A stretch of 50,740 nucleotides of DNA, taken from the IMG/VR virus record IMGVR_UViG_3300032288_004529, positions 1 to 50,740 of that record; one strand, written 5' to 3'. The notes under the pieces were generated by a model. The model did no database searches. It saw nothing but the letters and a program-made list of their open reading frames with translations, and was not told the DNA's origin. Of this stretch, positions 35,475-43,041 are shown piece by piece. The translations under genes and the position numbers were made by a program. Positions within the stretch are counted from its first letter, which is position 1; every line of letters starts with the position of its first letter. Source of the DNA: a virus.

Positions 35475-36158
35475 TTAATCGGGTTCTGACTGCTCTAAGA
35501 TCTCATAGAAATAGTCGTCAGAATCACCTACTCTCCATTTAGGCTTATCTTCCACTGACCAAACATGAGTACTAACTTTAAAGTCAGGTTTCTTTAGCCG
35601 GGAAGGTGTGTGGCTGGGCTCAAACCATATCATTCTGTTATTTGGCTGAGCAGCGAATTGACCATTGTCAAGCTTAATGAAATTAAAGCTTTTATGTTCT
35701 GACGGAATCTGAGTAAAAGTAACATCCATCATATTAGGGTCACTTACAACATTATCAATGGTGAACATATAGTTGCCGTAGTTCCATTCACCTAGTTTGT
35801 CTTTGTACTTTACTTTTAGTCCTCTTAGATTATTTTTTTCTATTATCGCCAACTCATAACTAAAACAATCCCAACACTGCAACATGTCCAACTCTTTTAA
35901 ATCATCTATATCAACATCAGTCTTCCAAACATATGCATGCAAAGGAAGTTTATCATATAGACCACCATACTGGGTGATCAAACTTTCAATATACCAAGCG
36001 CGCCCCTTTATAGATTTAGCCGTCATCCATACGCAGGGTTCATACTCCCCCGCCCCACGATACCCATACTGATTGGTACTATCTTTTTCCAAATCGTATA
36101 AAAATTCTTTTCTAATAAAACATTCAATTGGAGGCAGGTTTACAACTAAGAATGACAT
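35475..36158 (-). CDS. Conserved phage protein of unknown function (227 aa)
   Basis: Not assignable to a characterised family. The sequence opens with 'VVNLPPIECFIRKEFLYDLE' and contains 'WMTAKSIKGRAWYIESLITQ' followed by 'YGGLYDKLPLHAYVW', a combination I know from hypothetical proteins of many T4-like and marine phages. It is soluble, rich in aromatic residues (many Trp, Tyr, Phe), with no signal or membrane segment. The C-terminus is acidic. SD AAAGGA sits just before the ATG. It stands between the endolysin and tRNA-Thr. A role in altering host metabolism is possible but not supported by any visible motif. Confidence 0.65.
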   Translation of the reverse strand: MSFLVVNLPPIECFIRKEFLYDLEKDSTNQYGYRGAGEYEPCVWMTAKSIKGRAWYIESLITQYGGLYDKLPLHAYVWKTDVDIDDLKELDMLQCWDCFSYELAIIEKNNLRGLKVKYKDKLGEWNYGNYMFTIDNVVSDPNMMDVTFTQIPSEHKSFNFIKLDNGQFAAQPNNRMIWFEPSHTPSRLKKPDFKVSTHVWSVEDKPKWRVGDSDDYFYEILEQSEPD

Positions 36159-36179
36159 ATGATCCTTTCATAATATATT

Positions 36180-36255
36180 TGGTGCTGGCGGAGGGAATCG
36201 AACCCCCGACCGCCTGATTACAAATCAGGAACTCTACCTGCTGAGCTACACCAGC
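36180..36255 (-). tRNA. tRNA-Thr (anticodon TGT)
   Basis: A full cloverleaf on the minus strand: 7-bp acceptor stem (GCTGGTG with CGCCAGC, one G-U pair), loop with anticodon TGT, T-arm GGGTTCGATTCCC. Discriminator A is followed by an encoded CCA. It reads ACA and stands alone, about 8.6 kb from the other tRNA genes. Confidence 0.95.
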
Positions 36256-36284
36256 ATTTTAATAATTGTATACTATATATCCAT

Positions 36285-36734
36285 TCATGTACACAGTTTT
36301 TGATATAGCTTTTCGCTTATTGCGTATGCTTGTTTTTCCCAAGGAGTATTGATGTATTCATAATAACTTTCAGTATCTTCATATATCTTCTTCTTCCACT
36401 TAACGTTACCATTATGACAATCTTTCAATTCATCCATTATATATTGCTTGATATGTACTAATTCGTGTAATAGTGTTTTTCTAAAGAATTTTTTAGAAAC
36501 TTTATCATTCAGGGTTATACGAAAACGCTTCGGCTTATGCATTTGATCTGTCCATGAACATAACCCATAAGCTTTCTCCTTTTTAGTTTCTTCATTATCT
36601 ATTATGATTGTAACGTATACTTTATTCAGTAGTTTCATTTTATTTTTAAACATCAATTCAAGTGCTTGAGATGATAAACTTCGTATTTCATTTCTTAACT
36701 CTTCATCTAAACACTTATAAACTTTGATGTTCAT
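36285..36734 (-). CDS. Zinc metallopeptidase-like protein, HELVH motif (149 aa)
   Basis: A small gluzincin-like protein. The zinc motif H90-E-L-V-H94 lies in 'LLHELVHIKQYI', and 'EYINTPWEKQAY' downstream could supply the third ligand (a Glu), an arrangement common in SprT-like and phage metallopeptidase-like proteins. The N-terminal half is a helical, charged region followed by a strand ('KVYVTIIID'). Length fits small phage metalloprotease families. There is no signal peptide, so it acts in the cytoplasm. It follows the exonuclease gene in the minus-strand operon. The substrate is unknown; it might process a phage or host protein. Confidence 0.75.
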   Translation of the reverse strand: MNIKVYKCLDEELRNEIRSLSSQALELMFKNKMKLLNKVYVTIIIDNEETKKEKAYGLCSWTDQMHKPKRFRITLNDKVSKKFFRKTLLHELVHIKQYIMDELKDCHNGNVKWKKKIYEDTESYYEYINTPWEKQAYAISEKLYQKLCT

Positions 36735-36743
36735 TAATGTTAC

Positions 36744-37373
36744 CTACCTATAAGATTTAAATATGCTTCTTACTTTATCTTTATACTGTGATGTAGATTT
36801 TATAAAATATTGAGGTTTATCACCTTCAACTGCTATAAGGACAATGATCTTTGGAACTTCTATCTGTTTCAGTTCTTCTATCATCAGTCCATAAGTCGTA
36901 GCTTGAAGAAAGTAGCTCTCGATGTCTTTTTCACTTTTATGGCGGCTTGATGTTTTAAAGTCAAGTATTACATTCTTTCCACCAACCTGACAAAATAAGT
37001 CTGTTCTACCTGCGGTTCTAAGTTCATGAGAATATAATGGTATTTCATTGCCATAAACGATTTCAACCATATCTATATATTTTTGTATAGATTTAAACAT
37101 CTCAATAGTCAATGGCATCTGCTTTTCAGCAAAAGATTCATCGTTCAACATGTATTTTTCACACATGGTATGAAGTCTAGTACCACGAGTAGCGGCATGA
37201 TTTGATATTTTATTGGCTCGGTCTTCTCCTACTTTCTTTCTCCACTCATACAACCATCTTTTATCTGAAGCGCTTCCAAGAACAGTTGTGACTGATGGAT
37301 ATTTTTCTCCAGTGGGAGTAAGATAAAATCTTTTGTTATCCTCCATAACAGATTCCAGCTCGAGGAATTCCAT
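36744..37373 (-). CDS. PD-(D/E)XK exonuclease, RecB/Cas4-like (209 aa)
   Basis: Nuclease of the PD-(D/E)XK superfamily. The active site is visible as Asp in 'TAGRTDLF', then 'VILDFKTSSRHK' (D-x-K) and 'QATTYGLMIEE' (the Q-x3-Y motif of RecB-type nucleases). 'PSVTTVLG' and 'ATRGTRLHTMCEKYM' are the usual N-terminal motifs, the latter with the conserved His. I start it at the ATG at 37373 preceded by GAGAGG; the longer frame begins with TTG at 37424 and would overlap PhoH. A shorter start at 'MEDNK' is also possible. A role in DNA degradation or recombination is inferred from family and position. Confidence 0.85.
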   Translation of the reverse strand: MEFLELESVMEDNKRFYLTPTGEKYPSVTTVLGSASDKRWLYEWRKKVGEDRANKISNHAATRGTRLHTMCEKYMLNDESFAEKQMPLTIEMFKSIQKYIDMVEIVYGNEIPLYSHELRTAGRTDLFCQVGGKNVILDFKTSSRHKSEKDIESYFLQATTYGLMIEELKQIEVPKIIVLIAVEGDKPQYFIKSTSQYKDKVRSIFKSYR

Positions 37374-37395
37374 TTCCTCTCGCTGAAAAACTTTA

Positions 37396-38178
37396 TTACG
37401 TAATGCCGTGCTTATGTTTTGCAATGATATATTCCTTAACTAACCCAGATCTTACTATGTCTTCAATCTCAAATTCTACGTGGAAGAACCCTTTCATATC
37501 ATCTAAAATTTTTATGAAAGACATCAACCCACCTTTTTCATGATAAGTTAAGTCTGATTGTCTGTAGTCTCCGCACATCATCATTCTACAATTCTCGCCT
37601 AATCGTGTGATCACCGAGTCTAGTTCATGGAAACTCATGTTATTGACTTCGTCAACTATGACTATAGTATCATAGAATGTATTACCACGAATAAATGAAG
37701 TAGTAGTAAAATCAATTATTCGTTTCGTTTTAAGCAATTCGTACGCATCCCCTCTTCCAAACAGGTCTGAGCAAATGGTTTGGTAAGGCATCTCATACAC
37801 TTTAGTTTTATCTTTTACTGAACCTGGAAGAAAACCGATGTCTCTCGTTGGAACAGCACTTCTAACGATTACAATGTGTTTATATTGACTATTATTTTCT
37901 AGTATTTCCCTAAGAGCTAGGTATAAAGAAATGTAAGATTTTCCAGTTCCCGCTAATCCATGTAGTAATAGATTATAACCAGAATTCCATGATTTAAATG
38001 CTTTTCTTTGATTTTCAGTAAGAGGATTTATTCGTTTTAAGTTGAGATGATTTCTATTGATCTCTTCTTGTTTTGCTTGTTGTTTATTTCTTTTTTTATT
38101 TATTTTTTTCTCAAAACGTATTAATTGTGCTTCTTCGGTGTGCCCGTTTAATATCTTTGAGTTTGTCTCTAAAAGCAT
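37396..38178 (-). CDS. phoH: PhoH-like P-loop ATPase (260 aa)
   Basis: PhoH family ATPase, very common in marine phages. Walker A is GLAGTGKS (residues 74-81), Walker B is IVIVDE (172-177) followed by 'VNNMSFHELDSVITRLGE', and 'MMMCGDYRQSDL' is the conserved sensor segment of the family. 'PLTENQRKAF' before Walker A resembles a Q-motif-like helicase N-terminus. The first 50 residues are basic. The start ATG at 38178 lies 68 bases inside the end of the upstream 79-residue gene; no later ATG precedes Walker A, so this overlap seems real. Function in phages is unproven; a link to phosphate stress or RNA metabolism has been proposed for the family. Confidence 0.92.
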   Translation of the reverse strand: MLLETNSKILNGHTEEAQLIRFEKKINKKRNKQQAKQEEINRNHLNLKRINPLTENQRKAFKSWNSGYNLLLHGLAGTGKSYISLYLALREILENNSQYKHIVIVRSAVPTRDIGFLPGSVKDKTKVYEMPYQTICSDLFGRGDAYELLKTKRIIDFTTTSFIRGNTFYDTIVIVDEVNNMSFHELDSVITRLGENCRMMMCGDYRQSDLTYHEKGGLMSFIKILDDMKGFFHVEFEIEDIVRSGLVKEYIIAKHKHGIT

Positions 38179-38350
38179 CGTCCGGTTTCCTTAAACCTAT
38201 TCTTATCGGATCTACCACTCCGATAGAACTGGTATGTACTTGTTGAAGATTTGGATTTTGCTCAAGGTATTCATCCTTTAAAGTGCTGTTTTTAAAGAAT
38301 TTGTCGAACACCTCCTGAGTTTCTTTATCTTGGAACGAGTAAGTTGGCAT
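38111..38350 (-). CDS. Small conserved T4-like phage protein (79 aa)
   Basis: A short soluble protein of a family frequent in marine T4-like phages: it opens with 'MPTYSFQDKETQEVFDKFFK' and ends with 'FRDKLKDIKRAHRRSTINTF', both ends being typical. The middle ('LEQNPNLQQVHTSSIGVVDP') is conserved too. The FmdB zinc-ribbon family has a similar opening, but the Cys pairs are absent here, so zinc binding is unlikely. Its 3' end overlaps the start of PhoH by 68 bases, and its start follows the 55-residue gene after 1 base. Function unknown. Confidence 0.72.
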   Translation of the reverse strand: MPTYSFQDKETQEVFDKFFKNSTLKDEYLEQNPNLQQVHTSSIGVVDPIRIGLRKPDDAFRDKLKDIKRAHRRSTINTF

Positions 38351-38351
38351 G

Positions 38352-38519
38352 CTATTCTTCCTCAGAATATTTAATGAGATCCATCAAGTTCTTAGATCTC
38401 AAAGCGTTATGTAGAAACTTTTCTTTACGATTTTTGTTTACCTTATAAGCGTTCTTTGCTTTTCTTTCAACTAGATCTTGATCTTTATTGTGCCTTTGTT
38501 CTTTATAAGACTTACTCAT
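38352..38519 (-). CDS. Small basic protein (55 aa)
   Basis: A 55-residue frame starting at ATG 38519 with GAGG five bases upstream, ending one base before the next gene. The composition is strongly charged: 'MSKSYKEQRHNKDQDLVERK' and 'NKNRKEKFLHNAL', finishing with an acidic 'YSEEE'. It is probably all helical. The good Shine-Dalgarno sequence and tight packing between two other genes argue that it is translated. The basic surface suggests nucleic acid binding, but no motif is visible. Confidence 0.6.
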   Translation of the reverse strand: MSKSYKEQRHNKDQDLVERKAKNAYKVNKNRKEKFLHNALRSKNLMDLIKYSEEE

Positions 38520-38529
38520 CTTGTCCTCT

Positions 38530-38946
38530 TCAAATGTTCAAATCAGGAAACGCTTGTCTAACAACGGTTTTGTTTATTCCACTAAACGCGCTTTTCTTAT
38601 CTTTCATGGCAAGTAAAAGTTTAGCGTCGTTTGGATCAATTGATTCCAACATCTGAATAAACAACGTTTCTCTTCTGAGACTAGAAAGATTTGGATTACC
38701 GCCTTCAACGAACAGATAAAGTTTTCTTAAGTCGGCTAAGAATCTTCCTTCTATATCTAGAAATTCACATGGCTTGTAAGGCGGATTACCTTCTGGTAGA
38801 AGCCATTTGATACTCGGGTCATAGATATATTTGAAAATAACTTTAAGAGCTTCGGCATACTTGTTGGTAGATAACGCCTGTGCTTTTTCTTTATTTGTTG
38901 ATAGTTCTGAAATTTCTTTTAGAACATTGTATAAACATTTATTCAT
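38530..38946 (-). CDS. Conserved T4-like phage protein, DUF6433-like (138 aa)
   Basis: Conserved protein of unknown function. 'DPSIKWLLPEGNPPYKP', 'RKLYLFVEGGNPNLSSLRRE', 'LFIQMLESIDPNDAKLLLAM' and 'VVRQAFPDL' are landmarks of a family widespread in T4-like phages (I recall it as DUF6433, name not checked). It appears helical, soluble and without membrane segments. It follows RNase H after a 12-base gap in the minus-strand replication block, suggesting an early or middle function. No catalytic motif is apparent. Confidence 0.68.
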   Translation of the reverse strand: MNKCLYNVLKEISELSTNKEKAQALSTNKYAEALKVIFKYIYDPSIKWLLPEGNPPYKPCEFLDIEGRFLADLRKLYLFVEGGNPNLSSLRRETLFIQMLESIDPNDAKLLLAMKDKKSAFSGINKTVVRQAFPDLNI

Positions 38947-38958
38947 TCGCGCTAAGCC

Positions 38959-39834
38959 TCAAAAATCATTAATTGATTCCATCAACACTTTCAACTTATT
39001 CTTTATAAAATAATTGAAAAGTTTTGACTTGTCTTTTCCAGACTGATTCTCAAATTCATCTATGATCTTATCTTTAATTGATTGTGGTGTCATTGTTAAA
39101 TCTATTAGAACTTCATTTCTCTTATAGTTACGGAGCATTTCTTCGTTACAGAATTCTTCTGGTTTCTTTTGTAACCATTCAGTTAAGTTCTTTTTGCTAA
39201 CTGGTCTTTGTCTGATTGAATCTACAAAGCTATTATCTGGAGATAGAAAGTTAGGTACGCCATCTCCAACATCGCCCTTTAAGATATGTTCTTTCATGAA
39301 CATCCTTGGGTTTTCATTCATTATATACTTCTTATTTATGGGATCGAATTGCTTTACAGTGATAGAAGTATTGTAAGATTGTAATTGTATAAAGTCTTTG
39401 TCACCAGACAATATTAATATATTTTCTTTTTTAGGTAAAATCCTATTTGAGAATTCAAATACGATAGTTCCGATGATATCATCAGCTTCTGCGTGATCTA
39501 TGTGAATGACTCTGTAAGGAAAGATTTCTTTCAGTTCTTCACGAACAGTATTCAAGTTATTGAATATAAGACCCCAATCAATATCAGATGTTTCTCTACT
39601 CTTTTTACGATTAGCTTTATAGTGTGGAAAAACATCTTTTCTCCAACTACGCTTTCCATCTGTTGCTATAACTAACTCACCATATTCCGCACTAAATTTT
39701 TTATACAAAGATCTAATCGTATTTAGAGTAGTGGAACGAAACAAGTCCAATTCTATTGGGGTCTTTCCTAAATGCTTTCCATAGAGGGCCATTATGTTAG
39801 CGATCATGACTTGATTTAAGTCAAGAATAATCAT
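38959..39834 (-). CDS. rnh: RNase H, T4 Rnh type 5' nuclease (291 aa)
   Basis: Homologue of T4 RNase H (305 residues), a flap-endonuclease-family 5' nuclease that removes RNA primers from lagging strands. The FEN signature is complete: 'ILDLNQV' (Asp4), 'FPHYKANRKKSR', 'HIDHAEADDIIGTI' (acidic cluster), 'ILSGDKDFIQL' (second acidic cluster) and 'ILKGDVGDGVPNFLS' (helix-hairpin-helix region). The C-terminus 'FNYFIKNKLKVLMESINDF' is helical. The start is at ATG 39834. It acts with gp32, which binds it in T4, and with gp59 in the same replication system. Confidence 0.93.
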   Translation of the reverse strand: MIILDLNQVMIANIMALYGKHLGKTPIELDLFRSTTLNTIRSLYKKFSAEYGELVIATDGKRSWRKDVFPHYKANRKKSRETSDIDWGLIFNNLNTVREELKEIFPYRVIHIDHAEADDIIGTIVFEFSNRILPKKENILILSGDKDFIQLQSYNTSITVKQFDPINKKYIMNENPRMFMKEHILKGDVGDGVPNFLSPDNSFVDSIRQRPVSKKNLTEWLQKKPEEFCNEEMLRNYKRNEVLIDLTMTPQSIKDKIIDEFENQSGKDKSKLFNYFIKNKLKVLMESINDF

Positions 39835-39849
39835 TATATATCTCCAATA

Positions 39850-40191
39850 TTAGTCTTCAAATATTTCTTCGTCTTCTTCGTCAACAAATAACATGTTATC
39901 GTCTATTATATTTTGAATAGGGTATTCTATTTGATCATATCTTAATAAGATTGATTTTATAGTCGTCAACAAAAATGCAATATCTTTTGTATGATTTATA
40001 TGATAACCATTATCCATCATTATTCTAACGTTTTCTTTTGTCATCTCTTCTGCTAGAAGAGTTGCAATTTCCATCCTAGACACTGCGATTTTTTGTTTCA
40101 ACTCTTCAACCGTTTGAGGAGGAACATCATATTTCGCTTTAGGAAAAACAATGACGTTATCTTTTATTTTTCCTTCTTTTGCTTTTGACAT
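39850..40191 (-). CDS. Conserved hypothetical protein with acidic tail (113 aa)
   Basis: Not recognised. The N-terminus contains 'DNVIVFPKAKYDVPPQTVEE', the middle is a helical bundle ('LKQKIAVSRMEIATLLAEEM' and 'DIAFLLTTIKSILLRYDQ'), and the C-terminus is very acidic ('VDEEDEEIFED'). This pattern occurs in small uncharacterised proteins of marine T4-like phages next to RNase H. It is soluble, with no catalytic motif. The gaps are 8 bases to the upstream 371-residue gene and 15 bases to RNase H. The acidic tail could bind a basic partner such as a DNA-binding protein; this is speculative. Confidence 0.6.
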   Translation of the reverse strand: MSKAKEGKIKDNVIVFPKAKYDVPPQTVEELKQKIAVSRMEIATLLAEEMTKENVRIMMDNGYHINHTKDIAFLLTTIKSILLRYDQIEYPIQNIIDDNMLFVDEEDEEIFED

Positions 40192-40199
40192 GAAAGCTC

Positions 40200-41315
40200 C
40201 TATCTTATTGTTCTTAGAAGTACAGTATCATCATTGATTCTTCCGTTCACCTCAACTGGTTTTGTTGTTAAGTCTGACATCAACTTCTTTAGTACTATCT
40301 TTCCTCCGTCTAGAACTTTTGGAATGATTTCATTTGGTTTGCGTATCTTTTTCTTGATGGAACTATCCGGATCATAGTTCTGGATAGTTGTTCCTTTGAT
40401 ACTAAATCCTGCCGGTCCAAGAGAGTTAAACATAGTCAATTGGTTGAGCTTTGTATTGAACACCCAAAGTTGTTGTGCTCCAACAATCATTTGAGGATCA
40501 ATAGACTTGATCTTTAAGCTATTGAATTCTTTCTGATACTTTAAGCTATTTATCTGTTTTGTGATCGATATTGGTTTCTTTTTCTTTGGCTTTCTGGGCT
40601 TAGACGTCTTAACGTTTCCAATATATCTTTCAAGATCTTCTGTAAGATTAGTCAACCCTTGATGTATTTGCTTCTTACGTTGCTTGCTTAGATATGCATA
40701 ACCTTCATTCAAGCATTCATCATTTCCTTCCAACATTTCTTCAAATTCATCTAGGTAACTTCTTTTGATCATCGCCAAAATTTGATTGCACACATATGGA
40801 TTCAGTTGTTCTTTTTGAACATAGTTATACAGTGAGAATTCTATTTTGGATGTCTTATCAAAATACCATGAATCAACCATTTCTTCCAAAATCATCATGT
40901 GCTTCTGAGCTATTGCACGTATACGATCTTGAATAGAGATAACATTATCATTTGTTTTCACTTCTGGCTTATCGATAATGTTTTTTTGCAACAGAGAATG
41001 AATTTTGTCATTTAACGCATTAGCCATTTCACCAGAAAAAGAAGTTCCGTTTGACCACATTCTACAAAGAGCTGAAGTGGTTTTCTTTACAGAATTGTAT
41101 GAAGACGAAAGAACATGATTTATATGTTCTTTACTGTAGTTGTTTTTCTTCATGTAATCAGTAATCCACTTGTTAGTGTCTTTTTCGTCTGACATGTAAG
41201 AATACCAATTTAGACATGCAATGAGATCTCCATCGGTCTTAGATGATATGTCTTTCTTAAGAAGAGGCTCAAGGCCTATCATCTTCTCAGCAATAATTTT
41301 TTCGTCGTTTTTCAT
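40200..41315 (-). CDS. Conserved hypothetical protein (371 aa)
   Basis: Not recognised, although similar long proteins occur at this place in marine T4-like phages. The first part (about 1-215) is helical, with 'DLIACLNWYSYMSDEKDTNK' and 'CRMWSNGTSFS' as notable segments. A basic Lys/Pro linker (about 240-250: 'KTSKPRKPKKKKP') joins it to a C-terminal part with 'MIVGAQQLWVFNTKLNQLTM' and a strand-rich end. It overlaps the glycosyltransferase stop by one base (TAATG), so it is in the same operon. The basic linker could contact nucleic acid. No function is proposed. Confidence 0.62.
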   Translation of the reverse strand: MKNDEKIIAEKMIGLEPLLKKDISSKTDGDLIACLNWYSYMSDEKDTNKWITDYMKKNNYSKEHINHVLSSSYNSVKKTTSALCRMWSNGTSFSGEMANALNDKIHSLLQKNIIDKPEVKTNDNVISIQDRIRAIAQKHMMILEEMVDSWYFDKTSKIEFSLYNYVQKEQLNPYVCNQILAMIKRSYLDEFEEMLEGNDECLNEGYAYLSKQRKKQIHQGLTNLTEDLERYIGNVKTSKPRKPKKKKPISITKQINSLKYQKEFNSLKIKSIDPQMIVGAQQLWVFNTKLNQLTMFNSLGPAGFSIKGTTIQNYDPDSSIKKKIRKPNEIIPKVLDGGKIVLKKLMSDLTTKPVEVNGRINDDTVLLRTIR

Positions 41316-42256
41316 TAGATTAGCTTTTTCTTTCTAAGAACAGAAGCCAAAAACATTTCCCACTCATGCACGCGTCTGTCCCAGTTGTACATGGCGTCTA
41401 CAAATGACTTTGTTGAATCAAGTGATCTGACCAAATGATCGTTCTGAATATTAGAAATCGTACGATCAAGTTCATTGTAGAGTGTAAGCATATGATCTCT
41501 TGAATCTTCTTGGTATTGATACATCCAAGTTAAGTTTGCACCGGTTTCATATAGAGCACCGTAGTTTGGATGGACGCAGATACACTTTGCACTCATCGCT
41601 TCAATCAAAGCGATGCAAGAAGTTTCCAACCAAATAGATGGATAAGCAAAGATATGAGCTTCTTGTAATGCTTTACGCACTACTTCGTTTGGCTGAAACC
41701 CGTGATAATTGATCTGCGGATGTTCTCTGCAGAGATCAAACACAGCTTTGTATGGTTCATCTCGTTGCTCCCAACCGTAAATTTTGAAACTGGAAAATAC
41801 ATCTAGTTCGATGTTATTATACTTCTCTGCTAATTTTATGAACACCGGAACTAACAACTGCAACCCACGATGAGGAGTTGTATGATAGATAAGTTTAATC
41901 TTATCATAAGACTTTTCAACTGCAGGAACAGGGTCTATTGCATTTTGCATCACAAGACACTTGTACCACGGTATCTTATAGTGATTGATGTAAGCTTGCA
42001 TTTGCCAATTAGATACAAACACAAGACGTTCAAACTTAGTATAACCGCCGGCCGACAGATGATCTGACTCTGGATCTCCGGGAAGATCATGCAACCAATA
42101 GATAGGAATGAGATTAGGATCTATGTCTCTAACACGAGAACATATGATTTGAAACTTATCTAGGATTTCTGGGTTGAGTTTTTCACCAAGAGTGAATTTC
42201 ATTCTCTCAGTACCACCCAACGCATTCTTTGAAACTTCATCTATTGCGATTGGCAT
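41315..42256 (-). CDS. GT4-like glycosyltransferase (313 aa)
   Basis: GT-B fold glycosyltransferase. Motifs: Gly-Gly-Thr in 'NALGGTERMKF' at the N-terminus, 'LIYHTTPHRGLQLLVPVF' at the start of the C-terminal Rossmann domain, and the E-x7-E motif in 'WLETSCIALIEAMSAKC' (Glu, seven residues, Glu), typical for GT4. It is short for the family (313 residues), with a compact N-terminal domain. The acceptor is not known; phage DNA bases, host surface or virion proteins are possible. AAGGA lies about 10 bases before the ATG. It is downstream of the HTH unit, separated by a terminator, so it probably has its own promoter, which I could not define. Confidence 0.82.
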   Translation of the reverse strand: MPIAIDEVSKNALGGTERMKFTLGEKLNPEILDKFQIICSRVRDIDPNLIPIYWLHDLPGDPESDHLSAGGYTKFERLVFVSNWQMQAYINHYKIPWYKCLVMQNAIDPVPAVEKSYDKIKLIYHTTPHRGLQLLVPVFIKLAEKYNNIELDVFSSFKIYGWEQRDEPYKAVFDLCREHPQINYHGFQPNEVVRKALQEAHIFAYPSIWLETSCIALIEAMSAKCICVHPNYGALYETGANLTWMYQYQEDSRDHMLTLYNELDRTISNIQNDHLVRSLDSTKSFVDAMYNWDRRVHEWEMFLASVLRKKKLI

Positions 42257-42278
42257 ATACTTTATTTCCTTGAAAAGG

Positions 42279-42300
42279 AAGAGGGGCCGAAGCCCCTCTT
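42279..42300 (-). terminator. Intrinsic terminator after the HTH gene
   Basis: On the minus strand a 9-bp stem, AAGAGGGGC with GCCCCTCTT, is closed by a TTCG tetraloop and followed by CCTTTTC. It is the strongest GC hairpin in the window. It lies directly after the HTH gene and before the glycosyltransferase. Confidence 0.85.
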
Positions 42301-42309
42301 CTCATCACA

Positions 42310-42546
42310 TTAGACGTGATTTGCTAGGGCTCGATAACCTGCTGCAATCAGCTCACGAGTGGGCCTACCCATCTTGTAGTACGATTCCTTCGTCTTGCGA
42401 CGATTGAAGAAGATGGAATAGCCATCCTGGCGTAGAGCCGTAATTGCTGCAGTAGGGTTCTTAAGCCCATAGCGCGAAGCAATCTGTCGGCTGGTCAAAC
42501 GAGCACCACTCTCAAGAGCATTGAGAAGCTTTTCAGTCTTAGTCAT
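42310..42546 (-). CDS. Small helix-turn-helix protein (78 aa)
   Basis: Winged-helix/HTH-type DNA-binding protein. 'LTSRQIASRYGLKNPTAAIT' followed by 'ALRQDGYSIFFNRR' is an HTH with a following wing-like strand pair. The C-terminus 'GRPTRELIAAGYRALANHV' is a family mark seen in many small marine-phage HTH proteins. The base composition is richer in G and C than neighbours, suggesting high expression or a different origin. GGAG stands 8 bases before the ATG. The gene forms its own unit: two dyads and a TATAAT upstream, and a strong terminator downstream. A role as an autoregulated transcription factor is inferred. Confidence 0.8.
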   Translation of the reverse strand: MTKTEKLLNALESGARLTSRQIASRYGLKNPTAAITALRQDGYSIFFNRRKTKESYYKMGRPTRELIAAGYRALANHV

Positions 42547-42570
42547 AAAATAATCTCCAACAACATAAAT

Positions 42571-42587
42571 CTAGTGATGGTCACTAG
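42571..42587. promoter_or_regulatory. Operator-like dyad upstream of the HTH gene
   Basis: CTAGTGATGGTCACTAG is a perfect 7-bp inverted repeat around a 3-bp centre, 25 bases before the HTH start codon. This size and symmetry are typical of binding sites for small dimeric HTH proteins. Confidence 0.5.
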
Positions 42588-42598
42588 CACCCTTTAAC

Positions 42599-42622
42599 TA
42601 TGCTATAGTATTATATAGCATA
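42599..42622 (-). promoter_or_regulatory. Dyad overlapping a TATAAT -10 box
   Basis: A 9-bp inverted repeat (TATGCTATA and TATAGCATA, 6-nt centre) contains TATAAT on the minus strand at 42615-42610. No convincing -35 was found at the normal spacing. The transcript would lead into the HTH gene. It may be a promoter with an operator, or an RNA hairpin marking the end of the upstream gene. Confidence 0.45.
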
Positions 42623-42633
42623 AAATAAGTACA

Positions 42634-43041
42634 CTACATTCGACGATTGCGTGTTCCAATTGTCTTTACGTCAATGTCATCTGTAATGTACTGATACCCA
42701 CCTTTATTGTACATCTGAGCTATTCTTTTGCTCTTAGCAACGATAGCTTCTCGTACATGTTCTGGCTCGCGATTCAAGTTAATCGGGTCCATGATTGAAT
42801 TGCGCCCGCATACCGCTTTGCTGTCTGATTCTACTGACTTGATGTGCTGAGTAGTTCTATAATCAGAAGACTTTGGCTTGTATTCAAGAAAGCCGCGGCT
42901 ATAAGTCTTAGCTTTCAACGAGCTTACTTTTGACATGTTATTCTTTGATCGCCACTCGTTGTATTCATTCAATGCAGCTTTCTGCACCTTAGTCATCTTA
43001 TTTTTCTTAGGAGAACTGTTCATATATATCTGAATCATCAT
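42634..43041 (-). CDS. Conserved T4-like phage protein (135 aa)
   Basis: Conserved hypothetical. The N-terminal 'MTKVQKAALNEYNEWRSKNN' and 'GFLEYKP' and the C-terminal 'DIDVKTIGTRNRRM' follow the layout of a family common in T4-like phages in which an N-terminal basic helix is followed by an extended Ser/Thr-rich part. It is strongly basic, so contact with DNA or RNA is possible. GAGGAAG lies 5 bases before the ATG at 43041; the stop of the HAD gene overlaps this start. An internal ATG at codon 7 is an alternative. Confidence 0.65.
   Translation of the reverse strand: MMIQIYMNSSPKKNKMTKVQKAALNEYNEWRSKNNMSKVSSLKAKTYSRGFLEYKPKSSDYRTTQHIKSVESDSKAVCGRNSIMDPINLNREPEHVREAIVAKSKRIAQMYNKGGYQYITDDIDVKTIGTRNRRM

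Noticed and set aside
36257-36284. Promoter for tRNA-Thr
   Set aside because: The gap is AT-rich and has TATA-like strings, but no -10/-35 pair at acceptable spacing.
37374-37424. TTG-started extension of the exonuclease
   Set aside because: It overlaps PhoH, begins with a rare start codon, and an ATG with GAGAGG is available at 37373.
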